Origin: JBEIUL01 sp044356865
GTDB lineage: Bacteria > Planctomycetota > Phycisphaerae > Phycisphaerales > SM1A02
NCBI GenBank assembly: GCA_044356865.1
Contig: JBIKVN010000134.1
Span: forward strand, 1 to 8,655
Length of the DNA stretch: 8,655 nucleotides
Reading direction: 5' to 3'
The notes beneath the pieces are model-generated. The model did not search any database. It was not told the DNA's origin and worked only from the letters and a program-made list of their open reading frames with translations. Both the position numbers and the translations under genes were made by a program. Below, piece by piece: positions 1 to 5,979 of the stretch (positions are counted from its first letter, which is position 1; every line of letters begins with the position of its first letter).

Positions 1-644
1 CGGCGGGCGGGAACCCGCGCGAGCCGGTCGAGAAGGTCCTCCTGGTGGAGCGAGATCGGGGTGTCGTCGTACTCGACGGCGTGCTCGCCGATCCGGGTGA
101 AGTCGATCGCCGCCACGATCCGCTCGTACGCGTCGAGCAGGTCGGCGACATGGGCATCCTCGAGCTCGAGTTCGACCTCGTCCTCCGCGGGGGGTCCGGA
201 CTCGCCGGCGGCGACGCGGGCCGCGTGCCGGGCGGCGAAGTCGCCGCGGATCCGCTCGAGCTGCTCGGCCGCGGCGCGATACCGCTGGTACGCGAGAAGC
301 TGCCGGATGAGTTCGCCCCGCGGATCGGACGCGGCCTCGTCGACCGGGACCGCTCCCTCCGGCTCGCCGCCGGGCGGCTGCGGAGCGAGGGTCCGCGACT
401 TGATCTCGACGAGGGTCGCCGCCATGAGCAGGAACTCGCCGGCGAGATCGATGTCGATCCGGTCGAGCCCCCCGAGGAACGCGAGGTACTGGTCGGTGAT
501 CTGGGCGATCGGGATGTCCTGGACATCGACCTCGGCCCGGCGGATCAGGAAGAGGAGAAGGTCGAGCGGCCCCTCGAACGAGGAGAGCCGGACTCGGTAG
601 TCCTCCTGGCTGGCGCCGGGATCGGCCGGTCGGATCGTCACCAT
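1..644 (-). CDS. scpA: Segregation and condensation protein A, 3' end missing
   Basis: ScpA is the kleisin subunit that bridges the Smc dimer and binds ScpB in the bacterial condensin that compacts and separates chromosomes. The reading frame starts at ATG 644-642 and is open for 214 codons to the window edge. Family ScpAs are usually about 250-280 residues, so the C-terminal winged-helix part is cut off. The diagnostic N-terminal block is at residues 23-57, with FEGPLDLLLFLIR followed by DIPIAQITDQYL. LAGEFLLMAATLVEIKSR follows at residues 67-84. An acidic linker at about 153-163 leads into a second helical region. There is no Shine-Dalgarno sequence; a TACCCT hexamer lies 8 nt upstream of the ATG, so the mRNA may be leaderless. 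It is divergent from kdsD. The partner gene scpB is not in view and may lie beyond the left edge. The family call is confident. Confidence 0.95.
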   Translation of the reverse strand, partial: MVTIRPADPGASQEDYRVRLSSFEGPLDLLLFLIRRAEVDVQDIPIAQITDQYLAFLGGLDRIDIDLAGEFLLMAATLVEIKSRTLAPQPPGGEPEGAVPVDEAASDPRGELIRQLLAYQRYRAAAEQLERIRGDFAARHAARVAAGESGPPAEDEVELELEDAHVADLLDAYERIVAAIDFTRIGEHAVEYDDTPISLHQEDLLDRLARVPAR

Positions 645-652
645 GGCGGTGC

Positions 653-658
653 AGGGTA
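653..658 (-). promoter_or_regulatory. Putative -10 element of scpA
   Basis: On the minus strand this reads TACCCT, followed by 8 nt (GCACCGCC) and the scpA ATG. Initiation about 7-8 nt after the hexamer would place the 5' end of the mRNA at or next to the start codon. I see no TTGACA-like -35 box at 16-18 bp spacing. Support comes mainly from the identical spacing at two other genes in this window. Confidence 0.5.
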
Positions 659-692
659 GCGGCGCGGGCCCGGGAGTTCGCGCGGGGCCCCG

Positions 693-698
693 TACAAT
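693..698 (+). promoter_or_regulatory. Putative -10 element of kdsD
   Basis: TACAAT is one mismatch from the sigma-70 consensus TATAAT and ends 8 nt before the kdsD ATG. The space between (CCCGCCCT) has no purine-rich ribosome-binding site. This fits transcription starting at or one base before the ATG. No recognisable -35 box lies at the usual distance. A 10-bp palindrome (CGGGGCCCCG, 683-692) abuts the hexamer, but GC-only palindromes are common in this background. Confidence 0.6.
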
Positions 699-706
699 CC
701 CGCCCT

Positions 707-1717
707 ATGCCCCCCGTCACCGGAGCCGAGATCTCCTTCCTCGCCGAGTGCCTCGAGGCCGAGGCGTCGGCGGTGCGGCGGCTGGCCGACCGGCTGTCGA
801 CGTCGCCCGCCATCGCCGCCGCCTGGTCCCGCGCCCTCGATCGCCTCGAGGCCTGCCGCGGGCATGTGGTGGTGAGCGGCATGGGAAAGTCCGGGCTCAT
901 CGGGGCGAAGATCTCGGCCACTCTCGCGAGCCTCGGGCAGCCCTCGCATGTGGTGCACCCGTCGGAGGCGGTCCACGGGGACCTCGGGCGGATCCGGACC
1001 GGCGACGTCGCCCTCCTGCTCTCGTTCAGCGGCGAGACCGAGGAGGTCATCGCCCTCGCGTCGATCCTCCGCGCCGACGGCGTGGGGCGGATCGGCCTGT
1101 CGAGCCGGCCCGACTCGACGCTCGCCCGCCTGTGCGACGAGCACCTCGACCTCGGCGACATCGTCGAGGCGTGTCCGCTGAACCTCGCCCCCACCGCGAG
1201 CACCACCGTCATGCTCGCCGCCGGCGACGCCCTCGCCCTGGCCCTCGCCCGCCGTCGCGACTTCGCCGCGGATGACTTCCACCGTCACCATCCGGGCGGC
1301 ATGCTCGGGGCGGGGCTGCGACCGATCACCGAGGCGCTGCGGTTTCGCGTGGGCATGAACCTCACCGTCGCCGCCGACACGCTCTCGGTGCGCGAGGCCC
1401 TCGCCGCCGCGGCGGACGAGCGGCGGGCCGGCGCGATGTTGCTCGTCGACGCGAACGGCCGGCTCTCGGGCATCTTCACCGACAGCGACCTGCGGCGGCT
1501 CGTGCACGCCGGCGACCTGACCGCCCTCGATCGCCCGGTGTCCGAACGCATGACCCGCCAGCCGCAGCGGCTGACCGTCGACCAGCTCGTGCGGGACGCA
1601 GTCGCGATCGTGCGGGAACGCCGCCTCGACGAGATCCCGGTGGTCGACGGCGAAGGCCGTCCGGTCGGGCTCGTCGACGTGCAGGACCTGATCGCGATGA
1701 AGGTCGTTCGCGACTGA
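707..1717 (+). CDS. kdsD: Arabinose-5-phosphate isomerase (KdsD/KpsF/GutQ family)
   Basis: This enzyme interconverts D-ribulose 5-phosphate and D-arabinose 5-phosphate, the first step towards Kdo for lipopolysaccharide or capsule, in the cytoplasm. The protein has 336 residues, normal for the full-length family (about 320-340). The SIS sugar-phosphate domain spans about 48-185, with GMGKSG at 58-63, HGD at 90-92, SFSGET at 106-111, and LNLAPTASTT at 158-167. The family signature HHPGGMLG is at 194-201. Two CBS domains follow, at about 213-270 (ending GIFTDSDLRR) and 282-334 (DEIPVVDGEGRPVGLVD). These usually tune activity by binding nucleotide or ligand. No Shine-Dalgarno site precedes the ATG and a TACAAT hexamer lies 8 nt upstream. 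No other Kdo or lipid A gene is nearby, so KdsD rather than a capsule-specific KpsF role is inferred from its isolation. Confidence 0.93.
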   Translation: MPPVTGAEISFLAECLEAEASAVRRLADRLSTSPAIAAAWSRALDRLEACRGHVVVSGMGKSGLIGAKISATLASLGQPSHVVHPSEAVHGDLGRIRTGDVALLLSFSGETEEVIALASILRADGVGRIGLSSRPDSTLARLCDEHLDLGDIVEACPLNLAPTASTTVMLAAGDALALALARRRDFAADDFHRHHPGGMLGAGLRPITEALRFRVGMNLTVAADTLSVREALAAAADERRAGAMLLVDANGRLSGIFTDSDLRRLVHAGDLTALDRPVSERMTRQPQRLTVDQLVRDAVAIVRERRLDEIPVVDGEGRPVGLVDVQDLIAMKVVRD

Positions 1718-1732
1718 AACCCGCCGGGCCGC

Positions 1733-1927
1733 TCAGGCCGCGACGGGGAATCCGCGGCGGGAAGCCCGGGCCGTGGACGGATCGCCCCACCGCGTTCCCC
1801 TCGGCTCCGTGGCCCACTCGAGCCGCTCGAGATACTCCCTCAGGTCGGGCACCGAGAAGCCCTCGAGCCATCCCGGGTCGGCCGAGCGGTTGTGTTCGCG
1901 GATCCGTTCGATGAGTTCCTGCGCCAT
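1733..1927 (-). CDS. Small hypothetical protein, 64 residues
   Basis: I do not recognise a characterised family. The start is ATG 1927-1925, preceded by GGAG (1934-1937) with a 6-nt spacer; the same frame stays open upstream to 2050, but that stretch is low-complexity and reads as non-coding. The protein has two parts. Residues 1-42 look like two or three amphipathic helices with well-mixed charge (AQELIERIREHN, then a WLEGFSVPDLREYLERLEW segment). Residues 43-64 form a short basic, Arg-rich tail ending FPVAA. There is no signal peptide, membrane segment or Cys/His metal site, so it is probably cytosolic. It converges on kdsD with only 15 bp between the stop codons, and it follows the response regulator gene on the same strand after 190 bp. 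Good start signals and protein-like composition support a real gene; the function is unknown. Confidence 0.68.
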   Translation of the reverse strand: MAQELIERIREHNRSADPGWLEGFSVPDLREYLERLEWATEPRGTRWGDPSTARASRRGFPVAA

Positions 1928-2117
1928 GCGATGCTCCGGGAGGGGTTCGTCCGTCGTCGCTCGCGACGAGGCCGAACTTCCGTCGGTCGCGGCCGCCCGG
2001 CGGGTTGAATCCGCATCGCGTGCCGAACCGGGCGGGAGGCCGCTCCACAACCCCTTGGGGTCGGCGACCCGCCGCAGCCCCAGCCGCCCCGACCGACGCC
2101 GACCGGCGGCGAAAAAC

Positions 2118-2603
2118 TCAAGATCGCCGCGGCTGCCGGGCCATCAGCTCGTCGAGTTTCCGCTTGAGCAGCGTGACCCGCAGCAGGCTCTTCACCCGGG
2201 TGAGGAGTTCAAGCTTGTTCACCGGCTTGGTGAGGAAGTCATCGGTGCCGCTCTCGACGGCCCGCTCGTAGTCGCCGACCTCGTGGAGGGCCGTGACCAT
2301 GATCACCACGATGTCGCGGGTGGCGGGATTGGCCTTGATCTTCTGGCAGACCTCGAAACCCGACATCCGCGGCATCATCACGTCGAGCAGCACGAGGTCG
2401 GGGCGGTCCCGCTCGATCGCGGCGATCGCCTCGAGCCCGTCGCGGGCGGTCGCGATGCGGCACGGCAGGCCCTCGAGATAGGCCTGCACCAGTTCGAGGT
2501 TCTGCAGGTTGTCGTCGACGAGGAGAATCCGGGTCCCCTCGAGGCTCAGGTCGCTCTCGTGGGGGGCTTCCGCGAGGGTGGGCTCGGGCGGGATGGGGTT
2601 CAT
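2118..2603 (-). CDS. Receiver-only response regulator
   Basis: This is a 161-residue CheY/PleD-type receiver domain without an output domain. Residues 1-23 form an acidic, proline-containing leader and the REC fold spans about 25-145. All phosphorylation-site residues are present: Asp30-Asp31 (ILLVDDN) for Mg2+ binding, phospho-acceptor Asp74 (LVLLDVMMP), Thr104 (MVTAL) and Lys126 (LTKPVN). It is therefore expected to be phosphorylated by a histidine kinase or phosphotransfer protein, none of which is in the window. After the domain a short basic helix (LLKRKLDELMARQPRR) ends the protein. The ATG overlaps the stop of the upstream thioredoxin-domain gene as ATGA, with GGAG 8 nt upstream (2612-2615), so translation is probably coupled. 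Receivers of this wording often head larger PleD-like or kinase proteins, but here the stop follows directly. The output partner cannot be inferred. Confidence 0.92.
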   Translation of the reverse strand: MNPIPPEPTLAEAPHESDLSLEGTRILLVDDNLQNLELVQAYLEGLPCRIATARDGLEAIAAIERDRPDLVLLDVMMPRMSGFEVCQKIKANPATRDIVVIMVTALHEVGDYERAVESGTDDFLTKPVNKLELLTRVKSLLRVTLLKRKLDELMARQPRRS

Positions 2604-3913
2604 GGCTTGGGCTCCGCGGGAGGGATGCTATCGGGGGCCTTCTCGACCGGCGGTCTCGGGGCCTCGAGGGCGGCGATCGCGGCCTCGACTTCCCGCCCGA
2701 GCCACTCCGCAAGGTCGGGGCGCGACCCGACCTGCCAGGCGTGGACGGTGCCGTCGGAGCGGATGATCGCCGTCACCGGAATCGCCCGCAGCCGGAACGC
2801 CGACGCGGCGAGACCCTTCTCGTCGATGAGCGTCGGGAGCGCTTCGGCGTCGAGGCCCATGCGGCGATACGACTCGAGCACCAGGTCGCGACGGGCCGCG
2901 CCGGTCGACTCCTCCATCACGTTGACGGGAAGCACCACCACCGGCAACTCGCGTCGCTTCGCGTCGGCGGCGAACCTCGCGACCTTCGGGAGCCCTTCGC
3001 GGCACGGCCCGCACCAGCTCGCCCAGAAGTCGAGCACCACGACGCGGCCGAGGTGATCCTCGAGATCGACCTCGCCGCCGGCGATCGAGGGCAGGCGCAA
3101 CGGCGGCGCGGGAACGCCGACCTCCGCGGCCGGCGGCGCCTCGCCGGGCGGAGGTCCCTTCGGGAGCGCCCCGATCGAATCGAGGCGGGCCCTCGCCCCG
3201 GGATCGAGCCGCGCCCGGCCGGGCGGGAACGGCGCCTCGGGAACCTTCGTCACGATCTCGTGCCGCATCACGAGCGTCGCCCCGTCGGGCACGCCGTCGC
3301 CGCCGGTCACCGTCGCCTCGGCGGCGGACAGGAAGCGCGTCGCGGGGTCGTAGTCGAGCGTGAGCCGCTCGTGCTCGGCCTCGAGGACCAGCCGCCGCCG
3401 CTCGCGGCCGTCGGTCGACGGGAGCCGCTCGACCCGCGCGGGCTTCACCCACGGCGTGCGCGGATGGAGCTGCATCGCGACCTCGTCGGGCGCGTCCTCG
3501 CCGAGGACCAGCGCCAGCGTCGGGAACGGCAACTCGATGAACGCCGCGAAGAGCGTGTAGTACGGCGATCCCCCGTCGTCGCTCGCGACATAGGCATCGG
3601 GATTCGACTCATGGGTGACCGCGACCGTGCCGTCGGCGACGCGGCAGTCGAAGCCACGCAGCCGGACCGCGGCCGCACGGCCTCCGAGCGAATCGATCTC
3701 GATCGCGACGGGCTTTGCCCGACCGGCCTCGTCGCCGCCGGCCGGGGCGGTGACGACGGTGACCGTCTCGACGATCGCCAGCGACGGCGCCGCCCGGTGC
3801 GCCGCGACGACCGCCGCGAGCTCGGCGGAGGCGTCGAGGTCAAGCCGCTCGGGCGGCGCGGGAGCCGGAGCCTGGCCGAGGACGGCCGACAGCAGGAAGG
3901 TCAGCGGAAGCAC
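2600..3913 (-). CDS. Secreted TlpA-like thioredoxin-domain protein with N-terminal LolA-like region (paralogue 1)
   Basis: This 437-residue protein is probably exported. The GTG start (3913-3911) gives a hydrophobic N-terminus (LPLTFLLSAVLG) that resembles a signal peptide but lacks the usual basic residues; no in-frame ATG, GTG or TTG is seen just upstream. Residues about 25-235 form a beta-rich domain that I cannot name firmly; it resembles the LolA-like/DUF2092 regions that precede thioredoxin domains in planctomycetes. A Pro/Ala linker (250-270) leads to a TlpA/AhpC-type thioredoxin domain (about 265-410), with FWASWCGPC at 296-304 (redox Cys301 and Cys304) and the cis-proline at Pro379 (AIPVTAII). 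The last 20 residues are Pro-rich. The likely role is thiol-disulfide exchange in the envelope. A TACACT hexamer 8 nt before the GTG suggests a leaderless mRNA. The stop overlaps the response regulator start by 4 bp. Confidence 0.9.
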   Translation of the reverse strand: MLPLTFLLSAVLGQAPAPAPPERLDLDASAELAAVVAAHRAAPSLAIVETVTVVTAPAGGDEAGRAKPVAIEIDSLGGRAAAVRLRGFDCRVADGTVAVTHESNPDAYVASDDGGSPYYTLFAAFIELPFPTLALVLGEDAPDEVAMQLHPRTPWVKPARVERLPSTDGRERRRLVLEAEHERLTLDYDPATRFLSAAEATVTGGDGVPDGATLVMRHEIVTKVPEAPFPPGRARLDPGARARLDSIGALPKGPPPGEAPPAAEVGVPAPPLRLPSIAGGEVDLEDHLGRVVVLDFWASWCGPCREGLPKVARFAADAKRRELPVVVLPVNVMEESTGAARRDLVLESYRRMGLDAEALPTLIDEKGLAASAFRLRAIPVTAIIRSDGTVHAWQVGSRPDLAEWLGREVEAAIAALEAPRPPVEKAPDSIPPAEPKP

Positions 3914-3921
3914 GGGAGCGG

Positions 3922-3927
3922 AGTGTA
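3922..3927 (-). promoter_or_regulatory. Putative -10 element of the 2600-3913 gene
   Basis: The minus strand reads CCGTACACTCCGCTCCC and then the GTG start. The TACACT hexamer is 8 nt from the start codon, with no Shine-Dalgarno sequence between. The CCGTAC-A-(A/C)-T-CC context closely matches the kdsD promoter. No -35 match is visible. It lies just downstream of the hairpin that may end the preceding transcript, as expected for a new transcription unit. Confidence 0.55.
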
Positions 3928-3954
3928 CGGACGCCGGGCCGGCGGCGCGCGAAA

Positions 3955-3980
3955 GCGGCCGCGGCGAGGGCCGCGGCCGC
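3955..3980 (-). terminator. Perfect 11-bp hairpin, likely terminator of the 4006-5346 gene
   Basis: An 11-bp GC-only inverted repeat (GCGGCCGCGGC and its complement) closes a 4-nt loop. It begins 25 nt beyond the stop codon of the upstream minus-strand gene. On the minus strand the stem is followed by only three T residues (GCTTTCGC), so the U-tract is short. It could be an intrinsic terminator or an mRNA-stabilising 3' hairpin. The stem is symmetrical, but no gene on the plus strand ends here. Confidence 0.6.
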
Positions 3981-4005
3981 CGTTCCGATTCGGGATTCCG
4001 GGACT

Positions 4006-5346
4006 TCAGGGCGTCTTCGGGGCCTCGGCCGGGGCGTCCGCCGGGGTCGCGTCCGGCACCTTCTCGCCGAGAGCCGCGAGGGCCGTCGCCTTCAGATCAT
4101 CGACGATCTTGCCCGGATTCTGCGGGTCGATTCCGCTGTGCACATCGACGATCGCGCCGTCGGGCCCGATCACCACGGTCGCCGGGATGCCGTCGAATCC
4201 GTAGGCCTCGAAGACCTTGTCGTCGAGGTCCATGAGGCACGGGAAGCCCATCTTGTTCTCCTTCCACCAGTCGCCGGCCTTCTTGGGCCGGTCGGTCGCG
4301 TCGCCGTTCTCGATGGTGTTGATCGCGAAGACCTTGACGGGCTTGCCGCTCGCGGCCGCCCAGGTCGCGAACTCGTTGATGAAGGGCAGGCCCCGCTTGC
4401 ACGGGCCGCACCAGGTGGCCCAGAAGTCGACGACCACCACCGAGCCCTTGAGCGACTCGAGCGAGACTTCCTTGCCGTCGAGGTCCTTGAGGGTGAAGGT
4501 CGGGGCGGGCTGGCCTTCCTGCACCGCCTCCCGCGGGGCCGGCATCATCTCCTCCATCGAGCTGACCGCCTCGCGGGCGCCGGCGTCGACGGCGATCGCG
4601 GACGCCAGCTCGTCGGCGACCACCGGCGAGAATCCGAGGTCGAAGTTGACGCCGAACGAGGGCGGCGCCCCCGGCGGGGTGAACCGGGCCTTCGCCGAGG
4701 TGATCAGCGAACTCTTCGCGTCGAGCGTGACCACCGCCACGCCCTCGGGCGAGCTGAGCAGCACGCTCGGCGAGCCGTCCGCGTCGCGGAAGCCCGCCAC
4801 GGCGGGCGAGCTCATGATGCCGAAGGTGTACGGCTTCGCGTCGGCGGTCGCGGTCTCGTCGCCGTAGCGCAGGGTGAAGTGCGGAACCGGCAGGTCGAAG
4901 CCCGGAAGCGTGTCGCCGAGCGTCTTCATGAGGCTCTCCTCGAGCGGCACCTTGAGGTACTTGTCGCCCATCTGGTCGATCACGATGCTGACGGTGTCGC
5001 CGAGCGAGGTCATCGTCGCGCCGCTCATCATGAGCTGGGCGTCGGTCCCCTTGCCGAGGGCGACCTTGAACGAGTCGTCCTGCCCACCCATCGGGCTCTT
5101 GACCGAGAGCGACACGGTGTCGGAGAGGGTGGGCGCGGCCTTGTAGGCCTTCACCGCCGCGGCGAGGGCGGCCTTCGCCTTCTCGATCGCCTCGGGCGAG
5201 CGGGCGGCGGCGTCGAACTCCGAACCGAGCTCAGGAGCGGCGGGCGCGGCTTCCGCCGGCGGCACCGTGACGGGCGCGGGATCCTGGGCGAAGGCGGGCG
5301 AGGCGAGCACGAGGCCGAGCAATGCGGCCGGAACGCGACGGGTCAT
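4006..5346 (-). CDS. Secreted TlpA-like thioredoxin-domain protein with N-terminal LolA-like region (paralogue 2)
   Basis: This 446-residue exported redox protein has a textbook signal peptide: MTRR, a hydrophobic core, and ASPAFA before Gln21. An Ala/Pro linker follows. Residues about 50-255 form the N-terminal domain, with AVKAYKAAPTLSDTVSLSV at 64-82 aligning with AVVAAHRAAPSLAIVETVTV in the neighbouring paralogue. This region resembles LolA-like/DUF2092 domains, an inference from fold-like wording only. The C-terminal thioredoxin domain (about 275-425) has FWATWCGPCKRGLPF, with Cys313 and Cys316, and a cis-proline at Pro388 (GIPATVVIG). An additional Cys370 (GFPCLMD) is absent from paralogue 1. 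The last 20 residues are Ala/Pro-rich. The likely role is disulfide reduction or exchange in the envelope, substrate unknown. The ATG has GGAG (5353-5356) at 6 nt. The gene lies 111 bp after folK and ends before a hairpin. Confidence 0.92.
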   Translation of the reverse strand: MTRRVPAALLGLVLASPAFAQDPAPVTVPPAEAAPAAPELGSEFDAAARSPEAIEKAKAALAAAVKAYKAAPTLSDTVSLSVKSPMGGQDDSFKVALGKGTDAQLMMSGATMTSLGDTVSIVIDQMGDKYLKVPLEESLMKTLGDTLPGFDLPVPHFTLRYGDETATADAKPYTFGIMSSPAVAGFRDADGSPSVLLSSPEGVAVVTLDAKSSLITSAKARFTPPGAPPSFGVNFDLGFSPVVADELASAIAVDAGAREAVSSMEEMMPAPREAVQEGQPAPTFTLKDLDGKEVSLESLKGSVVVVDFWATWCGPCKRGLPFINEFATWAAASGKPVKVFAINTIENGDATDRPKKAGDWWKENKMGFPCLMDLDDKVFEAYGFDGIPATVVIGPDGAIVDVHSGIDPQNPGKIVDDLKATALAALGEKVPDATPADAPAEAPKTP

Positions 5347-5359
5347 CGGAAACTCCGCG

Positions 5360-5365
5360 AGGGTA
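5360..5365 (-). promoter_or_regulatory. Possible -10 element of the 4006-5346 gene
   Basis: The minus strand reads TACCCT, the same hexamer as the putative scpA -10, but it ends 13 nt before the ATG and a GGAG lies between. A transcript starting 6-7 nt downstream would have a leader of about 6 nt that trims the GGAG, so the assignment is weak. Alternatively the gene is read through from folK: I see no convincing terminator in 5347-5457. Confidence 0.25.
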
Positions 5366-5457
5366 GAGGGGTGATCGGGATTCGTGCGTGCCGCGGCCCT
5401 CGGGCGGCGCGTCCGTGATAGCTCCCGCCGGGCCGCGCGTGCGTCCGGTGGCCTCCC

Positions 5458-5979
5458 TCACCGGAGCGGACCGATGGGGTCCGCGCGTCCCGGCGAGGGC
5501 AGCCGAAGAAGAAGGGATTGTACGGACTCCCCGGTGACCGGATCGATCGCCCCGGGAGCGATTTCGGTGAGCGGAATGAGCACGAAACCCCGTTCCCGCA
5601 GGCGAGGATGGGGCAGCGTGAGGCCCGGGCGGTCGAGGACGGTCGCCCCGTCGAGCAGGAGGTCGAGGTCGAGCGTCCGCGGGCCGTTCCGCGGCTCGGT
5701 CGTGCGATCGCGGCCGGCCGCCCGCTCGAGGTCGAGGAAGGCCGCGAGCAGGCGCTCGGGCGGAAGGTCGGTGCGGACGGTCGCCGCGGCGTTGAGGTAT
5801 GGCCCCTGCCCCGGCGGCCCGACCGGATCGGTCTCGTAGGCGAGCGAGGCGCGGACGAGCTCGACGCGCCCGGCGAGTTCGGGGTGGCGCGGGAACGCCT
5901 CGAGCGCCGCGGCAAGGTTCGCCCGCCGGTCGCCGAGGTTCGAGCCGAGGCCGACATGGACCTCGCGCCGACCGCTCAT
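5458..5979 (-). CDS. folK: HPPK (2-amino-4-hydroxy-6-hydroxymethyldihydropteridine pyrophosphokinase)
   Basis: FolK transfers pyrophosphate from ATP to 6-hydroxymethyl-7,8-dihydropterin, the step before dihydropteroate synthase in folate synthesis, in the cytoplasm. The protein has 173 residues, typical of the stand-alone enzyme (about 160-175). Landmarks are VGLGSNLGDR at 9-18, GPYLNAAATV at 59-68, the signature RNGPRTLDLDLLL at 97-109 with Mg2+-binding Asp104 and Asp106, and PHPRLRERGFVL at 123-134. The position held by Trp89 in the E. coli enzyme is Asn98, which I believe is a common variant. The ATG overlaps the cinA stop as ATGA and has GAGG 7 nt upstream (5987-5990), so it is co-transcribed with and probably coupled to cinA. 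FolB and FolP, often encoded nearby in other genomes, are not seen. Confidence 0.95.
   Translation of the reverse strand: MSGRREVHVGLGSNLGDRRANLAAALEAFPRHPELAGRVELVRASLAYETDPVGPPGQGPYLNAAATVRTDLPPERLLAAFLDLERAAGRDRTTEPRNGPRTLDLDLLLDGATVLDRPGLTLPHPRLRERGFVLIPLTEIAPGAIDPVTGESVQSLLLRLPSPGRADPIGPLR

Noticed and set aside
45..659. Plus-strand open frame of 204 codons opposite scpA
   Set aside because: It is the complement of a clear ScpA coding frame and has the Asp/Arg/Gly/Val-rich composition typical of antisense shadows in GC-rich DNA.
683..692. CGGGGCCCCG palindrome as a dedicated operator
   Set aside because: A 10-bp GC-only palindrome is expected by chance often in such GC-rich DNA. It is kept only as a side note to the divergent promoter finding.
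1928..2117. 190-bp gap examined for an RNA gene, promoter or terminator
   Set aside because: Short GC-rich repeats such as CGCCGCCGGTCGGCG can form only weak 5-bp stems, the T-run (GTTTTT, next to the regulator stop) precedes rather than follows them, and no TANNNT hexamer lies near the 64-aa gene.
1773..5418. Long plus-strand open frames opposite the response regulator and thioredoxin genes
   Set aside because: Their long length reflects scarcity of stop codons at high GC. They show no family motifs, and the minus-strand genes have intact catalytic motifs, start signals and stop/start overlaps.
5347..5457. Gap between folK and the 4006-5346 gene examined for a terminator or riboswitch
   Set aside because: Complementary segments (GGCCCGGCGGG and CCGCCCGAGGGCC on the minus strand) pair imperfectly and have no U-tract, and no known riboswitch core was recognised in about 110 bp.
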